Part shown: positions 8,823 to 17,673 of the stretch, in pieces
How the letters are laid out: each line of letters starts with the position of its first letter
Numbering within the stretch: the first letter of the stretch is position 1
Assembly (NCBI GenBank): GCA_947176915.1
Contig: CAMWSM010000021.1
Coordinates: 1 to 37,413, forward strand
DNA length: 37,413 bases
Direction: 5' to 3'
Source of the DNA: an uncultured Porphyromonadaceae bacterium
GTDB taxonomy: Bacteria > Bacteroidota > Bacteroidia > Bacteroidales > Muribaculaceae
The notes under the pieces: generated by a model
Seen by the model: the letters and a program-made list of their open reading frames with translations, nothing else
The model's database searches: none
What the model was told of the DNA's origin: nothing
Translations under genes and position numbers: made by a program

Positions 8823-9634
8823 AAGTCAAGATATTAACAGTATTGATAACCCTGCTTGGAGTAATCGGACATTTTGAAGTAAAGGGAGAAGCGACCCTTT
8901 CGCAAGCAGATTCGGCATATAATGACAAGGATTATGCTAAGGCGATAGCTCTGTATAATGAAATTCGGCAGGAGCAGGGGAGCAATATGGCACTCCTTTA
9001 CAATCTGGGAAATTCCTATTATCAGGAAGGTGATTTCGGGAATGCAATGGTCTGTTATCTCAGGGCTCATCGTCTTGCTCCCGATAATAAGGAATTAAAC
9101 CAGAACCTATCTTATCTACGCAGCAAGGTTGACGATGCCAACAAGGCGGAACAGAAGGGGAAAAAATTCAGTGTAACTCCCGATGAAGAGGGTTTTTTCC
9201 AATCAGTGAAGAGGAGTGTTGCAATCAATACATCCACAGATGCCTGGGCGATCTGGGCTGCCGTATGTTTTATCCTTTTTATTAGTGGAGTTGCTTTATA
9301 CATTTTCTCAAGAAATGTGATGGCGAGGAAAACAGGCTTTTTTGGAAGTATTGTAACCCTCTGCCTGACGATTTTCTTTCTATGTTTTGCTTTTATGGGC
9401 GCGAGAACCTTCGGAGCGAGGGATGAGGGAGTGATTACCGCTTTCAAGACCGTCTTGCTGACTGAGCCGGGCCGGGAAGGGGATATGGCGAAGGAAAAAG
9501 TGCTCACGAAAGGTTCCGTTGTCCGTATCCTGTCAGAAGAGGCGGATGCTGAAGGGAATGTAAACTGGTTTAAGGTCAGGCTCAACTCCGACTATATAGG
9601 CTGGGTGAAAGCTGAGAGCCTGGTTGTTATTTAA
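8819..9634 (+). CDS. batE: BatE, TPR protein with two membrane helices and SH3-like end
   Basis: A 271-residue protein with a signal peptide, two N-terminal TPR units (ADSAYNDKDYAKAIALYNEI at about 31-50, and the next near 60-90), two transmembrane helices (about 143-163 and 175-195), and a C-terminal bacterial SH3-like domain (about 215-271, ending IGWVKAESLVVI). This is the usual BatE architecture. It starts inside the batD stop codon and is the last gene of the operon; the next gene is 177 bp away behind AT-rich palindromes. Role: a partner in the Bat membrane complex, inferred from family and operon membership. Confidence 0.9.
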   Translation: MKVKILTVLITLLGVIGHFEVKGEATLSQADSAYNDKDYAKAIALYNEIRQEQGSNMALLYNLGNSYYQEGDFGNAMVCYLRAHRLAPDNKELNQNLSYLRSKVDDANKAEQKGKKFSVTPDEEGFFQSVKRSVAINTSTDAWAIWAAVCFILFISGVALYIFSRNVMARKTGFFGSIVTLCLTIFFLCFAFMGARTFGARDEGVITAFKTVLLTEPGREGDMAKEKVLTKGSVVRILSEEADAEGNVNWFKVRLNSDYIGWVKAESLVVI

Positions 9635-9658
9635 GAAGATAGCGACTCCAAAATTAAT

Positions 9659-9678
9659 AATATGTTTTAAAACATATT
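9659..9678. promoter_or_regulatory. 20-bp perfect palindrome, possible operator
   Basis: AATATGTTTTAAAACATATT is a perfect palindrome 25 bp after the batE stop. Its core ATATGTT-N4-AACATAT matches the half-sites and spacing of the palindromes found before both amylase genes. A second perfect palindrome, TTCAAAATTTTGAA (9677-9690), overlaps its end. Downstream at 9719-9726 is TAAATTAG, one mismatch from the -7 consensus. It could be an operator for the small HTH gene, or merely an AT-rich end of the bat transcript. Confidence 0.5.
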
Positions 9679-9811
9679 CAAAATTTTGAAAATACTTGGC
9701 GAATTGGGAAAAATTGTCTAAATTAGCATTCGAAAACTAAAGCATTTCAAAAATTAAATGACGGTTAAAGAAAAAATCGTTAAAGTATAACCTCAATAAA
9801 TACCATCTGCT

Positions 9812-10075
9812 ATGAGCAAAACAATCACCTTCAACGAGCTTCGCAGACTGAAAGACAGTTTGCCCGATGGCTCTACCCATCGTATTGCCGACGAACTTAA
9901 CCTCACTGTTCAGACCGTGCGCAACTACTTCGGCGGAGTTAATTATCAGTTTGGAAAGAACGTCGGAATGCATATCGAACCGGGTCCTGACGGTGGCCTC
10001 GTAGTTCTTGACGACACCACAATCTACGATATGGCAGTCAAGATTCTTGAGGAGCAGAATCAGGCGAAAGCCTAA
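9812..10075 (+). CDS. Small helix-turn-helix protein, conserved type in Bacteroidales
   Basis: An 87-residue protein. Residues about 22-41 (THRIADELNLTVQTVRNYFG) have the shape of a helix-turn-helix: a short helix with A-D-E-L, a turn at N-L-T, then a recognition-type helix. The rest is a small beta/alpha tail ending in a Glu/Gln-rich helix. There is no signal peptide. I recognise this as a type of small DNA-binding protein common in Bacteroidales, but I know no assigned function. It stands alone between the bat operon and mutS2. A palindrome like those before the amylases lies 134 bp upstream of its start, so autoregulation is possible but untested. Confidence 0.75.
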   Translation: MSKTITFNELRRLKDSLPDGSTHRIADELNLTVQTVRNYFGGVNYQFGKNVGMHIEPGPDGGLVVLDDTTIYDMAVKILEEQNQAKA

Positions 10076-10112
10076 GCTCTTCAGAGAGGAACTCAACTTT
10101 CAAAACGTATTG

Positions 10113-10143
10113 ACGGCGCTGTAGGTGGAAACCTTGGCGCCGT
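10113..10143 (+). other. Stable stem-loop between the HTH gene and mutS2
   Basis: The arms ACGGCGC (10113-10119) and GCGCCGT (10137-10143) pair perfectly. Inside them AGGT (10123-10126) pairs with ACCT (10131-10134) around a GGAA loop. No run of T follows on either strand, so it is a poor intrinsic terminator. It may be a 3' end structure for the HTH transcript or a leader structure of mutS2. Confidence 0.5.
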
Positions 10144-10193
10144 TCTGATTGATTGTATGCTCTGAATTTATGGCAAAGGGGTAAAGCAGATTT

Positions 10194-12659
10194 ATGATAT
10201 TTCCAAAAGATTTTGAAAAAAAGGTAGGATTTGATTCTTTAAGAAGCCTCCTGGTTGATAAATGTGAAACAAGACTTGGCAAGGAGGAAGCGCTTGCCAT
10301 GCGTTTCTCCAATGATTATAACGAGATAATAAGGCGCCTCACTACGGTTGCCGAGATGCAGGCGCTCCTTTCTTCCGGCACAGAAATGCCGGAAGAAAGA
10401 ATATATGACGTAGTGCCTTGGCTTTCTGAGATCAGGGCAGCCGGGTCATTCTTGACTGCTGACAAATTGCAGAAATTGGCTGCCACACTTTCAACAATGG
10501 GTGCGATAGGGAGCTTCTTTTCCCGTAAGGATGATGAGGGAGCCAGCCGTTATCCTTTTCTCTCCGATGAGTTTTCCCAGCTTCCCGAATTTCCGGCGAT
10601 TGTCAGGGAAGTAGATCGATGCATTGGACGGTTCGGTGAGGTTAAGGATAATGCATCCCCCGGGCTGGCTGACGTAAGGAAAGCAATGGCGGCTGCTTCC
10701 GGCTCAATGCAGAGAGCTATGCGTCGTGTGCTTGACAGAGCCATCAGTGAAGGTGTGGTTGAAAAAGATGCCACTCCCTCTCTGCGTGACGGGCGTATGG
10801 TTATTCCCGTTTCAGCGGGTTTGAAGCGGGGAATTTCCGGAATTGTTCATGATCAGAGCTCCACAGGAAAGACAGTATTCATTGAGCCGGCGGAGGTTGT
10901 GGAAGCCGGCAACCGTCTCAGGGAGCTTGAGATGGATGAAAGAAGGGAGATAGCCATAATCCTGACCTCTATCACCGACATGATCCGTCCGGTTGTTGAT
11001 GAGATAGTGAAAGGATGCAAGGTTCTTGCCCATCTTGATTTTATCAAGGCAAAATCGCGTTTTGCCTCTGAAACCGGAGGAGAAATGCCCAACATCTCCA
11101 GAAAGCCGGAGATAGATTGGTTTCACGCCATACATCCCGGCTTGCTTCTGAATTTAAGACAGCAGGGAAAATCTCCGGTGGCTCTTGATATTCATCTTGA
11201 TGAAAAAAACAGAATATTAATTATTTCAGGTCCGAACGCCGGAGGAAAATCGGTTTGTCTCAAGACTGTGGCTGTCATACAATATATGATGCAATGTGGC
11301 ATGTTGCCGACCCTATATTCCAATTCTCATCTCGGAATTTTTTCCGGGATCTTCATAGATATCGGCGATGAACAGTCAATAGAGAATGATCTCAGCACAT
11401 ATTCCTCTCATTTGGCTAACATGAAATTTTTCCTTAATCATGCAAACGCTGCGTCATTAATCTTGGCAGATGAAATGGGTTCGGGAACAGAGCCGCAGAT
11501 AGGGGGTGCGCTTGCTCAGTCCATACTGACCGATCTTGGAAAGACCGGATGTATGGGAATTGTTACAACTCATTATCAGAATCTGAAGACTTTTGCTGAA
11601 TCGGAAGAGGGTTTCATAAACGGCGCTATGCTTTACGACAGGCAACACCTGCGTCCTACCTTCCAGCTTTCGATTGGCAATCCCGGCAGCTCTTTTGCTC
11701 TTGAGATTGCACGCAACACCGGCCTCCCCTCAGATGTTATTGAACGGGCAAGGGAAATTGTTGGCTCGGATTATGTTAATATGGATAAATATATTCTTGA
11801 CATTCAGCGTGATAGAAGATATTGGTCTAACAAAAGATTAAGCATAAAGGAAAAGGAGCATAAATTGGATAAATTGCTTGAGACGTATGAATCCAATTCT
11901 TCCGACTTGAAGAGTCAGAGAGCGGCAATAATCAGGGCTGCCAAGGAGGAGGCAAAGGAGATTCTGGCAGGGGCGAATGCAGTCATAGAGCGATCAATCC
12001 ACGAAATCCGTAAGGCAGAGGCAGAAAAGGAGAGAACCCGTCAGGTGCGTAAGGAACTTGAGGACTATAAACGAAATCTTGAGACAGAAGAGGCAAAGGA
12101 GAAGATGCCGGAGGTATTGAAACCGTTACGCCACAAGAGTCGTAAAACGATGTCGGAGGGGAGCAAGCCGAAAACGGTTTCCTCATCCTCTCCATTGGAA
12201 ACAGGCGATTATGTCAGGATGTCAAGTGGGGGAGTTGTCGGAAAAATACTTTCAATCTCCGGAAAGAGGGCAGAAGTGGCTTTCGGGGCACTCCGCACGA
12301 TTGTAGAGCTCTCCAAACTCCAGCGTGCGCAGAAGCCAAAGCCTTCCGCGACGGATACAATTATTACTGTATCATCCTCCACAAGCAATGAGAGCCGCGA
12401 ACGTCAGCTGAATTTCAAAAATGAGATAGACGTGCGCGGCATGAGGGCTGATGAGGCTTTGCAGGCCGTAACATACTTTCTTGATGATGCTATTCAGTTT
12501 AATGCGTCCCGACTGAGGATTCTTCATGGCACCGGTCATGGCATTCTGAAAACCCTAATTCGTCAGCAACTGAAAGCCAATCCCAACGTAGCGGATTTTC
12601 ATGATGAAGATGTGCGTTTCGGAGGAGCAGGCATAACGGTAATCGATATGGAGAGATAG
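10194..12659 (+). CDS. mutS2: MutS2, MutS-like ATPase with C-terminal Smr domain
   Basis: An 821-residue protein with complete MutS2 architecture: helical core, then an ATPase with Walker A GPNAGGKS (346-353) and Walker B LILADEMG (D426), a long charged coiled coil (about 520-650), and a C-terminal Smr nuclease domain beginning at DVRGMRADEA (about 744) with the HGTGHG motif (778-783). It lacks the MutS mismatch-reading domain, as is normal. Family roles include suppression of recombination and rescue of collided ribosomes (RqcU-type); which one applies here cannot be read from sequence. The start at 10194 gives the usual N-terminus. The gene ends before a strong bidirectional terminator. Confidence 0.95.
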   Translation: MIFPKDFEKKVGFDSLRSLLVDKCETRLGKEEALAMRFSNDYNEIIRRLTTVAEMQALLSSGTEMPEERIYDVVPWLSEIRAAGSFLTADKLQKLAATLSTMGAIGSFFSRKDDEGASRYPFLSDEFSQLPEFPAIVREVDRCIGRFGEVKDNASPGLADVRKAMAAASGSMQRAMRRVLDRAISEGVVEKDATPSLRDGRMVIPVSAGLKRGISGIVHDQSSTGKTVFIEPAEVVEAGNRLRELEMDERREIAIILTSITDMIRPVVDEIVKGCKVLAHLDFIKAKSRFASETGGEMPNISRKPEIDWFHAIHPGLLLNLRQQGKSPVALDIHLDEKNRILIISGPNAGGKSVCLKTVAVIQYMMQCGMLPTLYSNSHLGIFSGIFIDIGDEQSIENDLSTYSSHLANMKFFLNHANAASLILADEMGSGTEPQIGGALAQSILTDLGKTGCMGIVTTHYQNLKTFAESEEGFINGAMLYDRQHLRPTFQLSIGNPGSSFALEIARNTGLPSDVIERAREIVGSDYVNMDKYILDIQRDRRYWSNKRLSIKEKEHKLDKLLETYESNSSDLKSQRAAIIRAAKEEAKEILAGANAVIERSIHEIRKAEAEKERTRQVRKELEDYKRNLETEEAKEKMPEVLKPLRHKSRKTMSEGSKPKTVSSSSPLETGDYVRMSSGGVVGKILSISGKRAEVAFGALRTIVELSKLQRAQKPKPSATDTIITVSSSTSNESRERQLNFKNEIDVRGMRADEALQAVTYFLDDAIQFNASRLRILHGTGHGILKTLIRQQLKANPNVADFHDEDVRFGGAGITVIDMER

Positions 12660-12668
12660 ACAGAAGGT

Positions 12669-12716
12669 GATAACAAAATCCCCCTGCTGGAAGACCGGCA
12701 GGGGGATTTTGTTATC
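12669..12716. terminator. Bidirectional intrinsic terminator between mutS2 and lysA
   Basis: Two 22-nt arms (12669-12690 and 12695-12716) form a stem with one T-G wobble and an AAGA loop. The GC-rich core CCCCCTGC/GCAGGGGG is flanked by AAAA on one side and TTTT on the other, so it works in both directions. It sits between the convergent ends of mutS2 (12659) and lysA (12729). Confidence 0.95.
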
Positions 12717-12728
12717 GCTAAGAGCCGA

Positions 12729-13880
12729 TTATCTACTGAATACAGAACCGGGAAGAGGGCGGCAATTATAACCTGACGCCATTATCTCTCCGTAGGCACC
12801 GGCTGAACGGAGGGCAAGGAGATCTCCTCGCTTTGTGATAGGAAGCACTTCATCCGTGCCAAACACATCTGACGATTCACATATCGGACCCACGACATCA
12901 TATTTCTCTTCAATTTCGGAAGAAGATGTGATGTTTTCGATTTTATGGTGTGCCTGATAAAGGGCGGGACGTATGAGAGCGGTCATTCCCCCATCGACAA
13001 TCACGAACTTTTTCCCGATCCCTTCCTTGACGTAGACCACTTTCGTGATTAGTGAGCCGCATTGAGCCACTATTGCACGTCCGAGCTCAAAATGAACTTG
13101 CTGTCCGGGACGTAATTTCAGATGGTCATGAAAAATCTCAAAATATGTCTTGAAGTCAGGAATAGGATTTTTTTCAGGATTATCATAATCTATTCCAAGT
13201 CCACCTCCTACGTTAATCAGGGGAATCTCAATATCTTTGAATTGTTCCTGAAGGACGTTTATACGCTCGCATAGAATTTTGTAAGGGGTAAGATCCGTGA
13301 TTTGCGATCCGATATGGAAATGAAAACCCCGGAAATCGAGATGTTCTGACTTCACGCACTTGTCTACCGTCTCCTCTAACATCGTCATGGAGATTCCGAA
13401 TTTATTTTCAGCAAGTCCGGTGGTGATGTAATGATGGGTATGAGCGTCTATTTCAGGATTAACTCTGAGAGCGACCGGGGCTTTTATACCTAAAGAGGCA
13501 GCCAGTTCCTCTATTATTCCCAATTCCTCTTTAGATTCTACATTGAAGCATCCTATGCCATACTGCAGCCCGGTGATAATCTCCTCATCAGTTTTTCCGA
13601 CTCCGGCGAATACAATCTTGGGAGCCGGGAATCCTGCTGTTACGGCAGCCTTGATTTCGCCAAGGCTAACTGTGTCCGCCCCCAATCCGGCAGCCGCTAT
13701 TCGCTGAAGAATTTCAGGATTACTGTTTGCTTTCACGGCGTAGTGCACGTGGAAATTAGGATATGAGGAGGCTTCCTTCACTGCCTGCAGGGTTTCGTCA
13801 AGAAGATGCAGGTCGTAGTAATATAGAGGGGTCTCGCTCTCTTTCAGTTTATCAATAGGAAAATATGTTGTATTAGTCAT
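12729..13880 (-). CDS. lysA: Diaminopimelate decarboxylase
   Basis: A 383-residue PLP enzyme of the alanine-racemase-fold group that converts meso-diaminopimelate to lysine in the cytoplasm, the last step of lysine synthesis. The PLP lysine is in HYAVKANSN (K50). Other landmarks are FHFHIGSQI, the glycine loop NVGGGLGIDY, ELGRAIVAQ, and the substrate-contacting Cys in GPICESSDVFG (C334). The length is slightly below that of many LysA (about 400-420), with a short N-terminus. It follows lysC with a 55-bp gap that contains a terminator-like hairpin, so lysA expression may depend on read-through or have its own start. Confidence 0.95.
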   Translation of the reverse strand: MTNTTYFPIDKLKESETPLYYYDLHLLDETLQAVKEASSYPNFHVHYAVKANSNPEILQRIAAAGLGADTVSLGEIKAAVTAGFPAPKIVFAGVGKTDEEIITGLQYGIGCFNVESKEELGIIEELAASLGIKAPVALRVNPEIDAHTHHYITTGLAENKFGISMTMLEETVDKCVKSEHLDFRGFHFHIGSQITDLTPYKILCERINVLQEQFKDIEIPLINVGGGLGIDYDNPEKNPIPDFKTYFEIFHDHLKLRPGQQVHFELGRAIVAQCGSLITKVVYVKEGIGKKFVIVDGGMTALIRPALYQAHHKIENITSSSEIEEKYDVVGPICESSDVFGTDEVLPITKRGDLLALRSAGAYGEIMASGYNCRPLPGSVFSR

Positions 13881-13888
13881 AGTCTTAT

Positions 13889-13923
13889 TAAAAAAGCCGC
13901 TCCCGGAACAACTCCGGGGGCGG
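13889..13923 (-). terminator. Intrinsic terminator or attenuator between lysC and lysA
   Basis: On the minus strand an 11-bp GC-rich stem (13923-13913 with 13907-13897, one G-T pair, loop of 5) is followed by a run of six T and then A/T. The T-run ends only about 10 bp before the lysA ATG. It lies 13 bp after the lysC stop. The structure is a good intrinsic terminator; whether it is full, partial or regulated is inference. Confidence 0.85.
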
Positions 13924-13935
13924 GATGGATATATT

Positions 13936-15246
13936 TTAGAAAAGATGTTTGCTAAGAAGTTTCAGAGCCTTAATTTTATCATCTTTCCGGATGAGAATGG
14001 ATATGTTGTAATTGCTTCCTCCGTAAGAGATCATCCTTACAGGAATCTCCTTGAGGGCATTCACGACATCAGCCTCGAAGCCACGGTTCTGCCATTCGAG
14101 GTCGCCTACAACACACACGATTACCATCTCACGGTCAACCGTTACATTGCCAAGTTCGGAAAGCTCTGCAACAATGTGTTTTAGATTCCTTTCGTTATCT
14201 ATTGTTACAGACACTCCAACTTCCGAAGTGGTGATCATATCGATGGAAGTCTGATATTTCTCGAAAATTTCAAACACTTTGCGGAGGAAACCGTATGCAA
14301 GGAGCATGTGGCTACTTTTTATTTTTATGGCGGTGATATTGTCTTTTGCTGCCACTGCCTTTATCTTATGGGTAGGTTCCGTATTATAGATTCGGGTGCC
14401 GATAGCCTCCGGTTCCATAGTGTTTAGAAGACGCACCGGAATATTGGCATGTTTGGCGGGAAGGACACAAGTAGGGTGAAGAATCTTGGCGCCAAAATAA
14501 GCGAGTTCGGCAGCCTCTTCAAAATGGAGCTCGTTGACGGGACTGGTTCCCTCTACAAAACGAGGGTCGTTATTATGCATTCCGTCAATGTCAGTCCATA
14601 TCTGGATTTCTGTTGCCGGCAAAGCCGCGCCGAGAAGTGATGCAGTGTAGTCGCTTCCGCCACGTTGAAGATTATCGATTTCGCCATCAGCATTTTTGCA
14701 AATGAAACCTTGCGTGAGATAGATCTTATGCTTGGGATTATCATTTATAATCTTTTTGATGTTCTCCTTTATGAATGCCTGATCGGGCTCTCCATCCTTT
14801 TTCAGGCGCATAAATTCAGTGGCATCAAGGAGAATGGCGTCCAGCCCCTTTTCTTTCATATACAGAGAAACGAGCATTGTTGAAAGCTTCTCTCCGAACG
14901 CAACGATCTCTTTTTCCTCTTTTATTGAGAAAGGCTTGTCAATATAGCTTCTCAAAGAGCAAAATATTTCGTTCAGTTTATCATTCGCTTCTGCAAGTAA
15001 TACTGAATCGGAGAGGAGTTCACGTGCTGTATCTGCATATTTGACCTCAAGGTCATCAATCTGTTTACGTGCATTAGCCGTTTCATTTTCTTTTATGCTT
15101 TGTGAAATGCCTATAAGACTGTTTGTGGTGCCGGACATAGCGCTAAGCACAACCAACACTTCTCCCTCGGCAGCGACCAGCGCAACCATATTTTTCATTC
15201 TCTGAGCACTTCCTACAGAAGTGCCGCCAAATTTCATTACCTTCAT
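13936..15246 (-). CDS. lysC: Monofunctional aspartate kinase with ACT domains
   Basis: A 436-residue aspartokinase catalysing ATP-dependent phosphorylation of aspartate, the entry to lysine, threonine and methionine synthesis. The N-terminal kinase signature KFGGTSVGS is at residues 5-13. The substrate region includes LQRGGSDYTAS and WTDIDGMHNNDPR. The C-terminal about 130 residues carry two ACT repeats (SIDMITTSEVGVSVTID and VRMISYGGSNYNISIL), the usual place of feedback control by an amino acid. No homoserine dehydrogenase part follows. It is cotranscribed in direction with lysA, which also points to a lysine role. The start is supported by a -7 box 70 bp upstream. Confidence 0.94.
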   Translation of the reverse strand: MKVMKFGGTSVGSAQRMKNMVALVAAEGEVLVVLSAMSGTTNSLIGISQSIKENETANARKQIDDLEVKYADTARELLSDSVLLAEANDKLNEIFCSLRSYIDKPFSIKEEKEIVAFGEKLSTMLVSLYMKEKGLDAILLDATEFMRLKKDGEPDQAFIKENIKKIINDNPKHKIYLTQGFICKNADGEIDNLQRGGSDYTASLLGAALPATEIQIWTDIDGMHNNDPRFVEGTSPVNELHFEEAAELAYFGAKILHPTCVLPAKHANIPVRLLNTMEPEAIGTRIYNTEPTHKIKAVAAKDNITAIKIKSSHMLLAYGFLRKVFEIFEKYQTSIDMITTSEVGVSVTIDNERNLKHIVAELSELGNVTVDREMVIVCVVGDLEWQNRGFEADVVNALKEIPVRMISYGGSNYNISILIRKDDKIKALKLLSKHLF

Positions 15247-15315
15247 ATTAAGATTTGGAGTAGATGAAGTGATTCCGGTATCCTAACCGGTTTTTTTACC
15301 TGTGGAAAACTTTTG

Positions 15316-15323
15316 CAAAGTTA
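15316..15323 (-). promoter_or_regulatory. -7 box of the lysC promoter
   Basis: On the minus strand TAACTTTG matches TAnnTTTG exactly, 70 bp before the lysC ATG. No clear -33 TTTG is found at 19 bp. The leader between box and gene is about 65 nt and contains one short hairpin (15275-15290). No lysine riboswitch was recognised. Confidence 0.6.
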
Positions 15324-15445
15324 GTGAAAAACATTTACAAATCAGCATTTTTTAGAGTAAAAAGAAAGAAAAATGAATATTTTAAGGGTCGCAGTGCTTT
15401 ATTAAGATAATTTTTTACATCATTTTTCAGCCATGAGGTGATAAA

Positions 15446-15481
15446 AATGAGGCGGTCATTCGTTAAAATGATCGCCTCATT
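15446..15481 (-). terminator. Intrinsic terminator after the prolyl oligopeptidase gene
   Basis: Arms of 15 nt (15446-15460 and 15467-15481) pair with one G-T mismatch around a 6-nt loop. On the minus strand a T-run follows. It lies 14 bp after the stop of the peptidase gene. Confidence 0.9.
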
Positions 15482-15494
15482 GGTGTTCCTGATT

Positions 15495-17630
15495 TTATTT
15501 GGCTGTTTCGGGTGTCTTCCCGAGATTCTTGAATATGAAGGAATAAATATCCGTATATTCATCAATCACTTTTCCGATTGGTTTTCCGCTTCCATGACCC
15601 GCTTTGCTGTCTATTCTTATCAGTTTGGGAGCGTCGCCGGTATTTGCTGCCTGAAGTGTAGCCGCATATTTGAAAGAGTGGGCAGGAACTACGCGGTCGT
15701 CATGGTCGGCAGTTGTGATTAGAATAGCGGGGTAGGGGGTTCCGTCGTTCTTTATATTATGAATCGGGGAATAGGATAGCAGATAGTCTGCCATTTCCTT
15801 TGAATCCGCACTTGTGCCGTAATCGTGTGCCCAGTTCCAGCCGATTGTAAAAAGATGATAGCGCATCATATCCATAACTCCCACGCGCGGGATTGCCACT
15901 TTAAAGAGATCAGGACGTAGATTGACAGTTGCTCCCACGAGAAGGCCGCCGTTACTGCCCCCTTCAATGGTCATAAGTTCGGGAGTGGTCCAACCCTCTT
16001 TAATCATATATTCGGCAGCTGAAATGAAGTCGTTGAATACGTTCATCTTATTCTGCTTTGTGCCGGCAAGGTGCCATTCCTCGCCATATTCAGAACCGCC
16101 GCGCAAATTTGCCTGCGCATAGATTCCTCCGTTTTCAAGCCAGAGAAGGCGGTTGGGAGAGAAGCCGGGAGGCAAGGAGACATTAAAGCCACCGTAGCCA
16201 TACAGGTAGACAGGATTTTTCCCATCTTTCTTCAAGCCTTTTTTATAGGTGATGAACATGGGTATTTTGGTGCCATCTGTAGAGGGGTAGAACACCTGTT
16301 CAGTCACGTAATCCTCAAGGTTTATACCTTTAATTTCCGGAGAACCTATCACTGTGCTTTTCCCGGTCTCCATGTCGTATGAGAAACGCGTTGAAGGATA
16401 GACGAATGAGGAAAGAGAATAGAACACTTCATTGGAATCCTTATCGGTAGAGAATGCTACGGAGCCGAAAGTCGGAAATTCTATTTCACGAATCTGCTTC
16501 CCGTCGCGTGAATATACGTATGCATGATCAGAGGCATCTTTTTCGTAGGATACAATCATTTTATCCCCTGCAAAACGCATTCCGGTCATGACTCCCTCAC
16601 CTTCTCCGATGAGTTCTTTCCAATTTTCTCTTTGCGGAGCGTTTATGTCTGCCACCATCAGGCGATTCTTTTTTGCTCCCCAGTTGGTCTTGATGTAAAT
16701 CTTCCCATCTGCCACCTCCATGATTTCATGGTCATAATCCTGAGAGGGATCCATGACAATCCAGTCGCTCCCTTTCTTAAGGTTTTTAACCATTATTGAG
16801 TTGCCGTTTCCTTCACCTCCGCCAATCACGAAAAGCATGTCCTCACTATCCGGCACCATGGCTGAATGGAAATGGAGGGGATGTTCCTTATCTTCGTATG
16901 CAAGCACATCGCTGCTTTGGGGAGTGCCTATCTTATGGTAATAAATCTGATGATTCTCATTAGCATTTGAGTATTCCTTACCTTTCTCCGGCCGGGGGTA
17001 TGCGCTATAGTAGAAACCATCTCCTTTCCAGTCGGCACCCGTAAACTTTGCCCATTCGATGTGATCCTCAAGCAATTTTCCTGTAGCGGTGTCCATCACG
17101 TAGATTTCGTTCCAGTCAGAGCCGCTGCGTGAGATTATGTAAGCCGTATATTTCCCATCGTTCGACATGCTCACCCCTTTCAAGGCAACCGTGCCATCGT
17201 CCGACAGATGATTGGGGTCAAGGAAAACTTCAGCTTTCCCTCCAATGCTGTCAGCTCGATAGAGCACGCTTTGATTTTGGAGTCCGTCATTGTCATAGAA
17301 GTAATACTTCCCGTCTTTCTCCTTTGACGGCAGTCCGGTTTTGCGGAAATTATTGAGCTCTGTGAGACGTTCACGAATCTTATCACGGAAAGGAATCTTG
17401 GAGAGATATTCCTCAGTGACGGCATTTTCAGCCTTTACCCATTCGAGAGTGGCAGGGGCTGTGTCATTTTCAAGTGGACGATAGGGATCTGCCACAACGG
17501 TTCCGAAATAATTATCAGTAACAGTGGAGTCGGTAGGGGGAGCGGGATACTCAGTTTTGTTGGCAGCGCAACCTCCCAAGATGACACCGGTAAAAGCAGA
17601 CATGATGGTAAATTTTAGAAATCGGTTCAT
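15495..17630 (-). CDS. Prolyl oligopeptidase family (S9A) lipoprotein
   Basis: A 711-residue serine peptidase of family S9A, which cuts short peptides after proline. The N-terminus is a lipoprotein signal (lipobox ILGGC, Cys21), so it is likely an outer-membrane or periplasmic lipoprotein. Residues about 35-75 and the C-terminal third form the alpha/beta hydrolase; the middle is the beta-propeller that limits substrate size. The catalytic triad is visible: S559 in GGSNGG, Asp in HDDRVVP (about 644-645), and H679 in KAGHGSG. It is monocistronic by appearance, with an exact promoter upstream and a terminator downstream. It may feed peptide use together with the nearby histidine operon, but that link is only a guess. 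Confidence 0.94.
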   Translation of the reverse strand: MNRFLKFTIMSAFTGVILGGCAANKTEYPAPPTDSTVTDNYFGTVVADPYRPLENDTAPATLEWVKAENAVTEEYLSKIPFRDKIRERLTELNNFRKTGLPSKEKDGKYYFYDNDGLQNQSVLYRADSIGGKAEVFLDPNHLSDDGTVALKGVSMSNDGKYTAYIISRSGSDWNEIYVMDTATGKLLEDHIEWAKFTGADWKGDGFYYSAYPRPEKGKEYSNANENHQIYYHKIGTPQSSDVLAYEDKEHPLHFHSAMVPDSEDMLFVIGGGEGNGNSIMVKNLKKGSDWIVMDPSQDYDHEIMEVADGKIYIKTNWGAKKNRLMVADINAPQRENWKELIGEGEGVMTGMRFAGDKMIVSYEKDASDHAYVYSRDGKQIREIEFPTFGSVAFSTDKDSNEVFYSLSSFVYPSTRFSYDMETGKSTVIGSPEIKGINLEDYVTEQVFYPSTDGTKIPMFITYKKGLKKDGKNPVYLYGYGGFNVSLPPGFSPNRLLWLENGGIYAQANLRGGSEYGEEWHLAGTKQNKMNVFNDFISAAEYMIKEGWTTPELMTIEGGSNGGLLVGATVNLRPDLFKVAIPRVGVMDMMRYHLFTIGWNWAHDYGTSADSKEMADYLLSYSPIHNIKNDGTPYPAILITTADHDDRVVPAHSFKYAATLQAANTGDAPKLIRIDSKAGHGSGKPIGKVIDEYTDIYSFIFKNLGKTPETAK

Positions 17631-17673
17631 AATAGCATGATATTGATTTAATTTTCCGGGAGAGTCTTGAATG

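Noticed and set aside
10170..10184. Mini reading frame ATG GCA AAG GGG TAA before mutS2
   Set aside because: Four codons only; no support for translation or a leader-peptide role.
12729..15246. Fused aspartate kinase-homoserine dehydrogenase or LysC-LysA fusion
   Set aside because: Both genes have their own stop and start with a terminator between them; no dehydrogenase domain is present.
15275..15297. Plus-strand hairpin CCGGT/ACCGG followed by seven T
   Set aside because: The stem is only 5 bp and no plus-strand gene ends nearby. On the minus strand it lies in the lysC leader; too weak to call a terminator or a lysine riboswitch.
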